Counted from the first letter of the stretch, positions 33,801-48,800 are shown. The stretch is DNA of 64,000 bases from Ypsolopha sequella (GCA_934047225.1 OW204012.1:1612001-1676000); one strand, 5' to 3'. Notes: generated by a model from the sequence alone, not told the origin. Translations and numbers: made by a program.

Positions 33801-36800
33801 TTTGATCTGTTAATGGTGTATATTGTTACTTCTTGATGAAATTTATTTATAGTCACATGATTTAAGTTTACCCTCTTCGAAACTATTATTCACCATCTGC
33901 AATGTAAACTACACATTTGTTTGTTGTTTATTGTCTATTATATTTAACAGCTAGTGTTTCTTGATAATGCCGTAAGGCGAAACCGGTTGGAGTAATATGA
34001 AGTGATATTGTGAAACAGTACAAGTGTTTTTATCAAGATTATTTATATTCATTTTTGTACTTTTATTTTGCTTCAAGATACATTTTTGTAATATTTTTTT
34101 TTTGTTAAATAAAGAACGAACGAAAAAATTTGTTTGCAGTGCCCTTTTCGTAATCTCTCTAAATACATTCAACATATATTTAATTTTATTAGTCGTTTGA
34201 TAATAAATATTTTAACTTTGCAAAAGCTGTGGAAAGCTTTAGAAAAGCTTGAGCACATAGTATAATATAACATTGATATATATGCAATGTGTCCCTCGTA
34301 CAAGTGCACATCCGAAAGTGGGTGAAACTAGATCTAAATATATCGACAAAAACAAAGAAAAAACATATTTTTTTTTTACGTTTTCCGTGGTTTTACTGAT
34401 CTTTTCGATTTTTTTCGCGGTGGTTGTGATACTTGTGTCAAATCTGAAAAATGATAATGTAGTTCAACTTCTTAACTAATTACACAAATTTTTTTCGTTA
34501 AAAATATTTTGTTTTATTAAGCTAAATTGTCCAAACGCAACAGCATGTTTGGCGCAACCGACCCTTAAACCATATCTGTACACTGGCACTGACGGGATAG
34601 GCTATGCCTATATTGGGGCCATAGTGTTATCTATTGACAGCGTTTCTTAACCTGTGGTCCGCGGACCCCTGGGGGTCCCCGAGCATAGGTATGGGGGTCC
34701 GCAGCCTAATCTATGGACCATTTAACAGTCATAAATAAATGCCACCAAAAAACCTTCTCATTAACGTATTTTATATGAAAAAGTATTTTTTTTTTGTAAT
34801 TTGTAGAACTAAAATAAGTGGTCCAAAATTTATTGCTGCTTTTTTATTAACGGGGTCCTTAAAATTGTGCTTGATTTCCTAAGGGGTCCGTGGACAAAAA
34901 AGGTTAAGAAACGCAGATTCTATTGTATTAGAGGACTTTAAGATTTTTGATTTTGAAATATAACTTGTAAACAGTGTATTTTATGTACCTATTTTACGAC
35001 TAATTTAAATTTGAATAAAACCGTAAACACAATCCTGACTTCTTAAGGCAAAACGCGATACCCAAAAGGGAGCCAATGACCTGTGCACCAGACCCTAACC
35101 CGCGAAGTGCGAAAGTCAAAAAGCCAGACCAACCATGAAGCTAAGATTCGTTTTCTCCGTACTTTGTACCCAGGGTCACCTTCCTAGGCGGCGGCGGCGG
35201 AGGTCTGTCTCTCTTGTAGTATATCGTCTGTGGGGACGAGTCCTCTGTGACCAAGTGGGCGGTCCTCACTTCCGGCAGTTGGAGTGATTTGACCACCACT
35301 GTTGTTTCCGTTTCCGTCCTGTCGAGGGTTAGACACCGCATGCAGGATTAGGGTTAGGTTAGGGTTTGGGAGAAAAAGATAAACAAAATTAGATCGGTTA
35401 GTTGCTACTGCAATACGAGTATTAGCTGGGTGGCAGTTGTCTCGGTTTTAAACATTTTAATTTAACGAATAATTTAGTATCATTAAGTCGTGTACATGTG
35501 ATGTATGGCTGTGAAACCTGGGCTCTGACGAAACGCCATACGGACAATCTAGCTAAATGATAGAGAAGCATGGAAAGAAGCATGCTAGGTTTAAAATTAA
35601 TAGACAAAGTTACAAGTAAAGACATCAGGCGCAAAACTAAATTAACTGACATATTGTCACGCATAGACCAACTTAAATGGCGGTGGTCAGGTCATATGCT
35701 CCGCTGCAAGAAGGAAAAGTGGAGTAAACTGGTGACAGTATGGTACCCAAGGGGCAGCACTAGGAGCAGAGGTCCTAATGATGACCTTAGGACCACTTTG
35801 GATGAGAGTAGCGGCAGACAGAAAACAATGGAGAGAGTTGAAGGAGGCCTATGCCGGAAGGCAAACCGAATTAAGAGGTATTTTATAATATAAGTGCAGT
35901 TTATAGTCTTAAGAAGTTTAACTTTCTTTTTAAAAAATACTTTTATATTTTTTTTATCTACAAATCTCATTTAAGATACAAGATATAAAAAAAAATGGAA
36001 AATTTAGAAATAAAGGCTTTATATTATTATTATTATTATGTCATTATACATCTTAAAACATAACAAAATTAGTATTTTAAAAGGATTAGTGAAATCCGAT
36101 AATTATATTTAAATATGTTTCAATTAAAACTGACAACTGCCACGAAATCTAGAAGGAAAATATCTTAGTCAAGTTAGGGAATTATTGCTTAAAATCAATA
36201 GTTTAGGAAACGCATGTCATCAAAAGAGATTGAAGCCACATTGTTTATCGATCACATAAAAATAAGTCTTGTAATGCACGACCTGCAAGTTGATGCATTT
36301 TAGACCGTAATTGTATTGAAAAAAAAAAACGAGATTCTGTAAGTATACAACGTGTAACAGAAAGGTGTAACCATATTTGAGGAGCTTATTCAGTCAATGG
36401 TATAGAAGAACTTTTACTACGGAACAAAACATGTACCTCGAAAAAAAGAAAAAACTTTTTAATAGAAAAATGCAATGCCGCTCGGCTGAAATGTATGGAA
36501 GGGCAGTTTTTTTTTTGAGATTTCAGGGTTCGCTCTATAGTAAAAGTTGTTCTATACCATTGACTGAATAAGCTCTTCAAATATGGTTACACCTTTCTGT
36601 TACACCTTGTATAAAGGCTGGTTTATACAGGATCAGTGACCGACTCCGAATTCGAGACAAGTCAGCGCTGACCTGAAAAAAACTCAATGTAAATTTATTT
36701 GAAGTCAGTACAGCGGTGTGAAGTCAGCGCTGACTTGTATATTCACACACGAATATTTTGAATTCAGTGTCGGCGCCGACACTGGCGCCGCTACTGACTT

Positions 36801-39800
36801 GTACACTGACCTGTATAAACCTGCCTACATTATTTTTATATAATAAAAAGACTTTGGCATCAGGTCAAGACATCAACAACTAGGCTGTGCATTAATGGTC
36901 ACGAACTACAGTCCGTGCAATACTGGAACTAGTAAATAACAACACATAAAACATGGAAATATGTACAGAACGATGGGTTCAGGGCCCGAAAATGCACGGA
37001 ACGCTTTTGCACTTTCAGTGCGCACTTTCTCAAACAATACAAGCTGCGTGTTTGAAGCATTTTTGTTTATACAGACGACTTACTCGTTCGTCATCGTTCT
37101 GTCATTTTTTCTTGTAGTTTCCTCGCTGCAAACGAAACATTAACTAAAATAACAGTTCTAAGTTACTTTCTAGTGACAATGCATTGTATGACAAAAGCGT
37201 GTATAGCTTGGAAGTAGCTGAAGTTTATGAAATCCGGTCTGCGGTGCGTGTTTTACAAAAATCACTGTAAATACACTTTTTATATACAAGGTGACTTTTT
37301 GATCATCGTCCAAATTCATACTGGAGTCTTGGTAAGTGATCAGCATCATGAATCGATATTTTTGTAAAATTCATATAATGAAATTTCGACTTCCCATAGT
37401 AATTTACTCCCAGTTCTTAGTGAATCACTATGGGGAGTCGGAATTTCATTTTATGTTTTTTACGAAAATCGTAATTGTTTCATGATGCTGATCACTTACC
37501 AAGGCTTAAGTATGAATTTGGAGATGTTGACAAATTCACCTTGTATATGTTTTATGTTTAAAAAATATATAAATAGGATAACACAAATATAAAGAAATCT
37601 CAAGATATATTTCGAGTTCGATCTGGATCCGGCATCAGTTGAGTCTTTTAAACATAAATAAAATATATTTAAAAATAAATAGACATTGACATATATAATG
37701 ACCTGTCATGTCATGAGCTTTTATATTATATATGTCAATGTCTGATCCAGACCGGACCCGAAATATATCTTAAGGTTTCTTTATATTTGTATTATCCTAT
37801 TCATCGGTATATTTTTATTTTTTAAAAAACAAAAAACATTAAAAGCTGTTATAGTATATTTAATTTTTTTTTAAAATAAATATGTTTTTCATAATACAGT
37901 GATCTCGGTAAACTATAGTGACATTTTATGAAAACAGTGAGCTTTTAAACAGTGAGATTTTTCTATCTGGTTTTACAAGCACAGAAAGCATGCCCTTATT
38001 ACATAGACAATAAAAACACAATTTAGAATTTCTAATATGATACTACGAATTACACACAGATTTTCACCACCTTGACAAAACTTTCTACAGTATGCCGCCG
38101 TAAAATGAAATTTCAACCAACCTGTCGGCAATCCAAATACATTCTACGTTTCTTATTTATCATCTACAATGTATTATTTCTCTTAAAATATACGAATAAC
38201 AAAATTTTCTGAAGAATAATCTTGAATGTATAGGCACAATTCATAAGTTGTTAATAAAGGCACTTGTTTTGCAGTGTTTCTATTAGAAATATATTAATCA
38301 TCTGTAGTTGAATGTGAAATCCATTGGCAGCATGTAAGGAAAAAAAGCAACATGTTAAAAATATTATTTGAATGACTTGGCAGGTTAGTATGAGACAATG
38401 TTTATCTATATACAAGTCAGTATTTTATATAAATGATAGTAATGGATGGCATTGTAAAATATATTTAAATTATTTGCTTTTTTAGTAAGCGTGTGAAAAT
38501 GTAACAGATGACAATTTTTATTGCTGCGTTTTGTAACCGAGATTTTCTGACTTTCAACTTCGATGCCAATTCAAAATGACATGAAAATCAGGCCTTGCAT
38601 CACTCGCAAGTTATGTAGGTACCGCACAATCAGAGGCATTCAATAAGAAACTTAAATAAAGTCATGAAATTGATACTTTTCGTTGTTGTTTCATTTCTTC
38701 GTAATATAGTGCTTTAGTTTATGACGTGACATTGGCGGAATTATATGTGTTAATCACACACATTATCAGAAGCCAAAAACAAGAAAAAATAATAATAAGC
38801 TATCAGACACACATGAATTCGTGGCTGAAATCATGTTTCGGTTAACACTGCCATCCGTTTTTAGAGAAAATCTTCATATGAGCAACCTACACTCTAAAGT
38901 CATAACTTTCATGCACAGAAATTATGTATGTGCTTTCATGTAAAGCTATTTGAAGGAGATGACATGAAAAGACCTATAGCATTTTGTATGCAATAGCATT
39001 TTGTATGCAAGTATCATAAAATGAAACTACATGACTATGTGGTGCCCATGTTTTCATTTCCCCGGTGCGGCTATCCACAAATCCTCGGTTACAAAGCGCA
39101 TCGAACACTCATCCCCCCCCCCCCCTCGCCGCACTCACCGGGTAGTGAACCCTTCATAGTTCTGCGCGGGCGACTCCTGAGGCCGGAAGCTCGAGAACGT
39201 CGGCGTCTGCGCCGACTTCCCGTGTTGCTGGTGCGAGCCGTTCGTCTGGGCGTGTTCGGTGGTCTGTGTATAGCCGGTGCTTTGGCTGCAAAAAGTTATT
39301 CAAACGATTTGTTGCCTAATATCTCCAGAGGGAAAGGAATTAGAAGAAAAAAATACAGGTGCTGATTTAGTGCTTTCACTACTAGCTTTCACCTATAGTC
39401 GTGAAAAACCAACCTTTGTCCGAACCCGCCAGTGGTCTGCGCGTAACCGGGCGACGTCGGCGCTCCGTGGATGGATTGATTGAGTTGAGACACATGTTGG
39501 CTGAGGTTGGACGAATGTTGGCTGATGTTCGTCGTGTGTTGGCTGATGTTCGTCGCATGTTGGCTAATGTTAGCGCCATGTTGGCTCATGTTCGTCGTGT
39601 TCAGGGTCGTGTGCGGCGTATATGTGCTGTTGGGAGAGTAAGTAGTGTTGGCGAAACTGCTGTTTGGGGTTTTGAATCTGGAAAAAATGCAAATATTTAT
39701 AAATACAACTATTGCAACAGGTAAAAACCAAAACCGGGGGCGGCGAGCAGACACTTAACGTCTACTCGTACACTTGAAGTTGGTGATGAAGACTTTTATG

Positions 39801-42800
39801 ACTTCCTGATGGTAATTGGGATTCTGCAACCCCATTTCGGGTTTAACTAATAAAGACTGGTTAAATGTTAGTTGAGGCGCTACTTTTACCTGTGCTGCGT
39901 GCCACTGACGTCACTGCTGTATCCGCCATGATAGTCAGTGTCGGTCTCGTCCCCGGACGTCTCGCCAGGACGCGTCTTGTACTTGGCTTGTCGGATCAGA
40001 GTGAGGCGGACGCGCGCCTCTTCTAGCTCCTTCTCGATGCGGAGGACTTCGGACCTGCGGTTAAAGTGAAGCTCAGTTGTGTGTCCGAATATTTACATTT
40101 ACTAAACATTTCATCTTGAAAAATAAACAATCCAAACAGCTTTATGGTTTATAATATTAAATTATCATTATATTGAAAACAGATGTACCATGAAATGTAA
40201 ATCTTGTTTTCTCAGCAAGGCGTTGCGTCATGTTTCTTATGTTTGTAAATTATTAAATTAGTAAATTTTCTTATGTCACACATAGACAATCTTCGTTTTA
40301 CCATTACATTTTGTAACATCGCATGTGTCGTTACTCTCGGCCTCTGACGGAAGATCAGCGTCACAATTCTGCTGTGGCATTTTGCTGAGTCAGAGACCTT
40401 TTTTGGCTGCATCTTATAAACTACTTCAGGCTATATAATAGATATTTGTATAAGCCTTAAACTGTTTATTATTTAGAGTATTTGGTTTTTGTAATAGTGT
40501 AGCTCTCAAAATAAATACCTTTTCTTTCTTTTATTCAAAAGGCGTCGACTGAATATCAGCGCCACCATATGCTGAGCCAGAGCCTTTTTATAAAACTAAA
40601 TGTACCTGGCGTCGATTTCCTGAGCGATGCCTCCGACCATGCGTCGGTTCAGTACGAGGCTGCGCTCCTCCTCGCACTGTATGGCGTTGCGGGCGGCGCG
40701 CACCAGGTTGTCCGTGGAGCGGATCACCTCGGCGCCGGCGGCTTGCAGGCGCCGCGTTGACTCGGATGACGGGTCCGCCTTCACCTGGGTAGAGTCAGAT
40801 TTCAGTTTTAATTTAATATATGTGAATCCTTCCGGGCATGTCAAGGGTGTTTCCGAGTCCATCCATCCATCCATCAGCCTAGTTCTGGACATAGCCACTG
40901 CTGGACATAAGCCTTTCCAGGACTTTGCCACTCCCGGCGGTCATCCTGGAAAAATTGCCCATACTCACACACGCTGGGCAGGCGGGTTGGTGAGCGCGGT
41001 GCCGGAACCCTCGCACCAGTGACGCCGCTGCCCGTCACCAGTCTGTTCCATATAAGGCCCGGCTATTAGGTATGGATATACCACCATCAATCGGTCCCAG
41101 GCATGGTAGCCCTCCTGGTTTGTTTCCGAGTATGGACGACTTACATTAAATTTCCAGTCCACACTCGAACACACGTTTCACCGAAGATTTTTACTTCCCA
41201 GCGTGATTAGAGGTGAACCCTATCGCCAGTGCAGTAGCACGTAGACGAGACAAACAAATCTCACTTTATTAAATTTAAGTCAGCCTAACATTTTTTCATT
41301 GCATTTCCTATTGTTGTATTGTGTGTATTTAGTTCAACAATTGTTTTTTTTTTACATCAAAATTGATATTTAAAACGTTTTTTAAATGATATACTTACGA
41401 TGTAACTTCTCGATTTTTTTTAACAATTTATTCCCACCCTAAGGTTATCTGGAAGAAATCGCTACAAGCGATAAGGCCGGCAATTGTAACCTTCTTTTAC
41501 AAGTTTGTTTTTTTTTTAACTTATTTTATTTATTTGGTGTTCAATAAAGAGTAACTGTTTTTGTCTTGAATGTACAGTAATAGCATAAAAAATCTTTTTT
41601 AAATAAAAAATTTTTTGTTATACTAATAATTTCATCAAATTACTCACCTTACAAGCGACGAGTAACTGCGCGGTGGATCCAGCCACCTGTCTCGCGCTCG
41701 ATATGAGCCGCTCCTCGGAGCCGGCGCCCTGCACCAGCGCGTTGGCGGCCTCCACCAGGCTGTGGGCGGCGGCTGCCACCAGCCGGGCGGCAGAGATCAG
41801 CCCCTCCGACCACTGGCCGTCGTCAGACGAGGACGTTGGCCGCCGGGCTACCTTGCCCTGGAGACAGAATACTGATTAGTATTCATATTCAATAGTATTT
41901 TGTGCAACTGTAACATAATTTGAGACATTAAGACACGAGTCCTTGTTTACAAAACGAACGAAGTGAGTTTCGTAATAGTTTTGCACGAGTGTTTCAATAT
42001 CTAATTATGTTCAGTTGCACACAATACTTTATCTCCGACCATCAAAAATATCGTCTTTATTTATAATATTTTCAACCAACAATTTCATAAAAAATGAGAA
42101 GAACACTCGTTCGTGAACCTCGGTTGCGTCATCCCGGTAATGCTGCCTCGAAGGCCAATCAGGATAAAGGGGGCGTGGCTTAAGAAATAAGGTCGGGACT
42201 TGTTTCTCGTCTCTGTTATTTCCTTGCATACGATAGGCCTACACTCTGATCTAATTATCATTAAATGTTATATAAAGTTTTGGACAACAAAACTTATACC
42301 AGAACAAACACCATAAGTGACGCCAAGCGACTCATTGTGTTCCAGCATGACGTCATGAATCGTACCGGGTTGGTTACATCCTAGATATCTTAATCAGGCG
42401 CGCATTGTATGTAGAACTACATTGTGAGATGTTCCAGCTATAAACGTTACCGCAGCCCGCAAGCACGTTAGTCCAATGACATTTAAAAAACATTTTAAAT
42501 GTATTTTATTAAATGCGCAAAAATTTTATCAAAAATTGTATTAAATAGCTTGTGTTAATCTTATTATATCCTGAATAGTAAAAAACTAATTATATTTCTG
42601 TACTATTATTATTTTTTTTTATTACTTTTTATTTATTTTTTTCTCATGTAATCTATTGTAATGTATGATGTAAATTGTTCTACTTCGTGAATATTAATCA
42701 TTTGTTGCATCAATTTGTAAAATTGAAATTAATAATTTCAAATTACATCTAATTTGATATAAATATTGTAGTTAAATTTTAAACCTACCTGCTAGGAAGG

Positions 42801-45800
42801 AATATGTAATGTTTGTGTAATTTGTAAAAAATGGGACAAACTGAAAACCAGCGCTGTCAGTTGCTTGCAACTAGCAGCATTTGCTGAGTTTGGCCCTTTT
42901 TGCCACTTTATTGTTTTTTTTTTTCTGTGCGTGTGTTTCTTTTTTGTGGCAAATAAATACTTTTTCACTTTCACTTTCACTTTCACGTTACCTGGTCGAT
43001 TAGCTCGCGCTGCGCGGCGGAGGCGGCCCGCACGAGCGCCGAGGTGGCTGTGATGATGCACTTCGCCGCCTCCAAGATCATCTCGTCGAAGTTCAGGCTC
43101 TCGTCCGCTTCCTGAGAGAAACACTCGGGTTAGAATGTGGAGAATGGAGGACGGAAGAGGGAATAAATGTATGAAATGCAAGTTCAACAAATTGGTGACA
43201 TAGGTACCGAAATTCGCAGTGCATCCCAGTGCACACGTCAGTGATACAGCGTCTGTCTATTCTACTGCTACATACTAATATGTTACATATACAAAGTGAC
43301 TTTTTGATCATCGTCCAAATTCTTAATGGAGGCTTGGTAAGTGATCAGCATCATGAATCGATACCAATTTTTGTGAAATTTGTATGATGAAATTTCGATT
43401 TCCCATAGTAATTAAAAAAAAAATCGTTATTGGTTCATGATGCTGATCACTTACCAAGGCTCAAATATGAATTTGGATGATGATGCCTCCGCCTATTCGA
43501 TTCGTCGTGCAAAGAAGAAGGGCAAGAAACTTAGCAAGATCATGTCTTTTTTTTAACATATCAGTTACATACTAAAACTTATACTATACAAATTACTTAT
43601 ATCTACTTTAGCTAAGGGAAAAAAATACAAGACAGCAGGAACTGTCAACAAAAATCACACGTGAGTATTCAAGCCGAATGTAATAATAATTTAATATGTC
43701 AGCTCACGCGAATCTTAATAATATTAGATCTTTCAATATGAAATTGCCGTTTTCTGTAGAGAATTTGAAGGAAACTTAATTTTCAGTACTAACATTTTTG
43801 CATTTTTTTAGGAATGACAAATCCAAATTATGTGTTTCCTTTTGTGTACTAATGAGACAACATTAAGCTAACAGCAACATTCATTAAATTTTTTTAAAGT
43901 GTCAGCTGTAAAAAAACTATTACGAATCTTATCGAGGAAATGGGTGGCATTTAGGACGAACTGTTTTTGAAATTTTAATTTTGGTTGTCAAACTTACAAA
44001 AAAAAAATTAAAACCATGAAATCAACTTTTAAAGAAAAAACAAATAATGGAAATAGCTATTGAATTACAGGAACTATGAACTCATGAATCTGTAGGAAAA
44101 TTTCGGCAATTTCATAGAACATACAACAATTTTATTGGTAATGTGCATTACAAGTCAATTTTTTTTTTACATTCATCACTTAGAAGTAAATTATAACATT
44201 AATAGTACAATACAGTAACACTGTACGATCAATCAAAAAAAATAAAAATACATTAAAAATCGCATTAAAATTAATTAGGTAAAGACCTATTTATTTTATT
44301 TTATTCATAAACAAAAATCCACAGCAAGTACATTCAGATTACTTGAACATGATATTCATCTTATTGTGCCAATAACGTATTTCACTATGCTAAACTAAAC
44401 ATATTAATTAAAAATTGGAACATAACAATTATAATATGGTTAAATTACATAAATGATTCGCAAAGAAGACTCCGTATTTATAATACAAAGGTTTGCTATT
44501 ATGAGTATGTTTAGTGTTGGGTAATTAGGGTGTGTTTGTGTGTGTGTGTTTGCGTGTCTCATCGTGTGATGTTAAAAACAGGTAATAAAGGTGGGCTTAC
44601 ATGGAGCATATTACTTATTTTATTTTATTTTATTATAGTATGTATAACATTACTTTGTAAATATAATGTCGCAAAAAAGTAAAAGAAAGAAAACAAATAT
44701 TCAAGTATTCAATTATTATAGGTATAATGCAGTCGTTAGTAATCGAAGGACTTGTTCGTCTGGTACAAGTGTTGTATGCAGTAGTGTGCAGCGGTCGGTA
44801 GTAATATGTTTGATTCCCGGGTGATAATCAATTAAACAACCAAGAATATCAAACATATCTCACCGCACGCTGCGTTCTTCTATGCTCTTCTTTATTTCTG
44901 GACTTCTTCTTCTCAAAATGTTCTTTCTTCTTATTTAATTCTAGGTTTTGTTGACGACAAATTGGGGCATGGAATAATTATTGTTGCCAATACAAAAAAA
45001 ACGGCCAAGTGCGAGTCGGACTCGCGCACGAAGGGTTCCGTACCATTATCTATAAAAACGGCAAAAAAAAAAAACATGTCTGTTGTGTGGGAGCCCCCTA
45101 AAATACTTATTTTTTCTGTTTTTTAGTGTTTGTTGTTATAGCGGCAACAGAAATACATCATCTGTGAAAATTTCAACTGTCTAACTATCACGATTTATGA
45201 GATACACCCCCGGTTTCTGAAAGGCCAATCAAAGTTAACAGTAGATTAAAAAAACTTTAACCGCAAATAACGGTGAAAATAAAGCATATATGAAGTCTGA
45301 ATAGTGATGAATCAATAATTAACTTAGTTAATCCGCAGATAATTATTTTTTAATCTACTGTTAATATTGATTGGCCTTTCAGAAACCGGGGGACAGCCTG
45401 GTGACAGACGGACGGCCAGACAGACAGACACACAGACGGATAGCGGAGTCAAAATAATAGGGTCCCGTTGGTTACCCTTTGGGTACGGTACCCTAAAACG
45501 CAGCGATAAGTCTTTAAAATTTCATTATGTCAGTTTTTGTGATAAATCATCGGTGAAAAGTGAGTTATATAATAATCAGTCTGTGTATTTGACACCCGAA
45601 ACACGTTCTACAGTACAGAGGGCGTGAAGTTACACTGTCACTGCGAAGTATCCCTCGCACACCCCCCTCTTTCCCTCGTCGAAGCTTTATGATAGCGCGA
45701 CTGTGGCGACTGTGACGCCAAGTGACCAACCATGCGCGCCTTCCTTATTGGCCTTTTATTATACAAGGTTAAATCAAATTAGCTGGCGAAATTTAAAACA

Positions 45801-48800
45801 TTTGTAGAACATGTCCATATGAACAACATTTTCTATTAAGATGTGCAAAATTCTTAAAATTAGTTTTCACCTTTCCATACTGCACCAGTCAGCTGATCGG
45901 GGCAATTTGTATGGGAGGAAGTGAAAAAAAGTTACGAATTTCGCTTAGTTCCCATACAAACAGTTGTTTCGCCAACTAATAATAAGGATATACAAGGTGA
46001 CTTTTTGATCATCGTCCAAATTTATACTGGTGGCTTGGTAAGTGATCAGTATCATGGACCAATAACAATTTTTGGTGAAATTCGTAAAATGAAATTTCGA
46101 CTCCCCATAGTGATTCACTCGGGACTGGAACTGAATTTCTATGGGAAGCCGAAATTTCATTTTACGAATTTTACAAAAATTGTTACTGATCCAAGATACT
46201 GATCACTTATCAAGCCTCCAGTATGAATTTGGACGATGATCAAAAAGTCACCTTGTATATATGTAGATTAAGAAATAGTTACAACGGCCGAAATACAACC
46301 TTTAGAAAAGAGCAATGTATAACAATAGTTTACTATATGACTAAATGTATTTTATATGATACTATGGTAGCTTCAAAATAATTGAATTTTCCATAAGAGT
46401 GATTTCAGAACAATTACATAAAAAAAATCAAGAATTACTAATGGAAAATCCAATTATTTTGAAGCTACCATAATATCAAGGGCCATTTCACACTTTTAGC
46501 AAGAAATCAAAAATTTCAATACATGACAAACATAGACAGAATTTTTGTATTGACAGTTATGGTACGACATTTCGAAATACTAGTTTGTATTTTTTGTAGT
46601 GATAAATCTCCCACACCTTGTTCACGAGAAACGCTTCATTGTGACACAAAACTTCTCTATTAGCAGGCCAGTTTCACTCACCGCCCTGGCGTGAACCATT
46701 CAGTGGGTGAAAAAGGGATATAGTTACAGTGCGCGCCAATCTTTTAGTCGCCTCTGAATGAGTAACGAGTGCAAGCTTGCGCAGGTAAAGTCAAGGAAAC
46801 AATAATATCAACGGTTTTTATTAAATGTTTACTATAAGTGGGAAGGTGTACTTGTTGTGCCTACCTATTTAATTATTTATTTATTATTTTAGTGCAATCT
46901 TAACTATATAAATAAAACGCATTAATATAAACACCATTTTCCTACATTGTCGCCTTAAAGCGCTAAAACGTCCGCGAGGCATAACAACAACAATAAACTT
47001 TAACAAACTAAATCAACAAAACAACAAATAAAGGCAACAAAAACAATAAACTATAACGATTCAACGATAAACTTTACGAATCATGGAATTTTTTCCACGA
47101 AGGTACTTTTCATGCAACGCGCGCGTGTGTAGTGTACGGACGTAGCACTAACACTAACGCATAGTGTTGACACCTGCTAAATGGCGAGCGGGGGGTGTGG
47201 TGCGGCACGCGGGCGGGTGTGCTCCGCGCCCTGACACCGTAAAACGGCTAATGCGTCGCCTCTTGCGGCTATCTTCAGAGGCGACTAAAAGATTGGCGCG
47301 CACTGTACGCGGAAAAAAGAGAGGCGCCTTGAAGGGTAGCCACGCACCGCTGTGCGAGCTGAATTGCACTTTATTGCTACGGGACGAGAGTAGCTTTTTA
47401 TTTAAGTGTCGTGAACAGTGGATCTTCTGTAGTACCTACTATTTATTTTCTCTTCTATATATTTGTTATTTTTATACTTTCTCTTAGCTAGGCGACGCTC
47501 GCAGAAGATTTATTTATGGGCCATAGGCCTCTTTAAATCTGAAGCACACAAATTGAAATTGCGTTCTTGCTACACTAATAAATGTTATGTTACGATACAA
47601 ACATTCATTATTATTTAATGTGTTCTAGTTAAACTATGTAATAAGAATTGCAAACATGTAAATGTTTAAATAAATAAATAATAATATAGTAGTTTATGCT
47701 AAAAGGGCGCAAAGGAATAAATTACGAGGACGATTTAAAACACGAGCGTAGCGAGTGTTTTAAACGTAACCGAGTAATTTATTGCTTTTACGCCCGTGTA
47801 TCATACTACGTTTTTCAATGCATAGTGTGAGGAAATGAAAACAAATATAATCTTGTGAACTTTAAATTATAATTGGCTCAAAAGGAATGTATCCAGAGCC
47901 GTTAAACAGTGGAAAAAAAGTATAACATCTATGGTAGACAGGAAAGGCTGCAGGTTAGCCAACCATTGCAAACAAATAAAAAAATAATAATAATAAAAGC
48001 CCTAGGGCAAAATAATCGACTTTCTGTTCGGTTTTGATGCATAAAAAGTGGGCCTTTACGAGCACATGCATTGAAAAATAATTTATTATATCTTCTCTGC
48101 TATTAGTTAGATCTATGCTAGGTATGCAGGTGCACTGACTGACCTGCACTGTGACGCTCTTTCTGGGCCGCAGCTGGTCGAGCTTCCTGGCGGCCGCGTC
48201 GATGGAGGCGGCGGCTCCCAGCAGCTCGTTCTCCGCGATCACCGTCGGGTCATCAGGGTCCACCCACTCCGACCCTGCGGAGGAGAGGGGCGGGGGGTTA
48301 CACGTCACGTTCATCACAAAAAAGAACATAGGCAGTAACGACAGAAGTGAAAACGAAGTGAAGCGAAACGTTGTCTGGAAGAGATCGCTTTTTAGTGATA
48401 AGATCGCTAATTGTACCCTATTTTTACTTTTACAAGTTGTTGCTTTATTTTGTTTCTATGGTGTGCAATAAAAATATTATATTGTATTGTGAATACTTTT
48501 CAAACACGTCATAAGGTTTTCCCGTACCGAAAATCGCTCAACGCGCCTTTTTTTATTACCACGTTTTTGTTAACACGGTTTATATACGAATTTTGCAACC
48601 GATTTGAACCAAACATCCCGATGAGCTAGAGCTCAGAGCATACTTGATACTAGAGAGACTTGAAACATTAAACGTAGCTCAGAAATAAATGCCAATGCAA
48701 TATTAACTCGCTTTTTTGTCTATTAGTTTGTTTGTTCGGTATATTATACTTTTTAGTCTGCATAAAATAGTACATTGTTCACCGAGGGAAGAAAGGGGAC

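Noticed and set aside
35343..35372. Telomere-like GGTTAGG repeats
   Set aside because: Only a few imperfect copies. On the minus strand they are simply the pyrimidine tract before the acceptor of terminal exon A.
36377..36580. Mirrored 64-codon frames on both strands
   Set aside because: Caused by the long inverted ends of the MITE at 36346-36612.
39401..39724. Plus-strand 107-codon frame
   Set aside because: Antisense image of the talin NISQH repeat exon.
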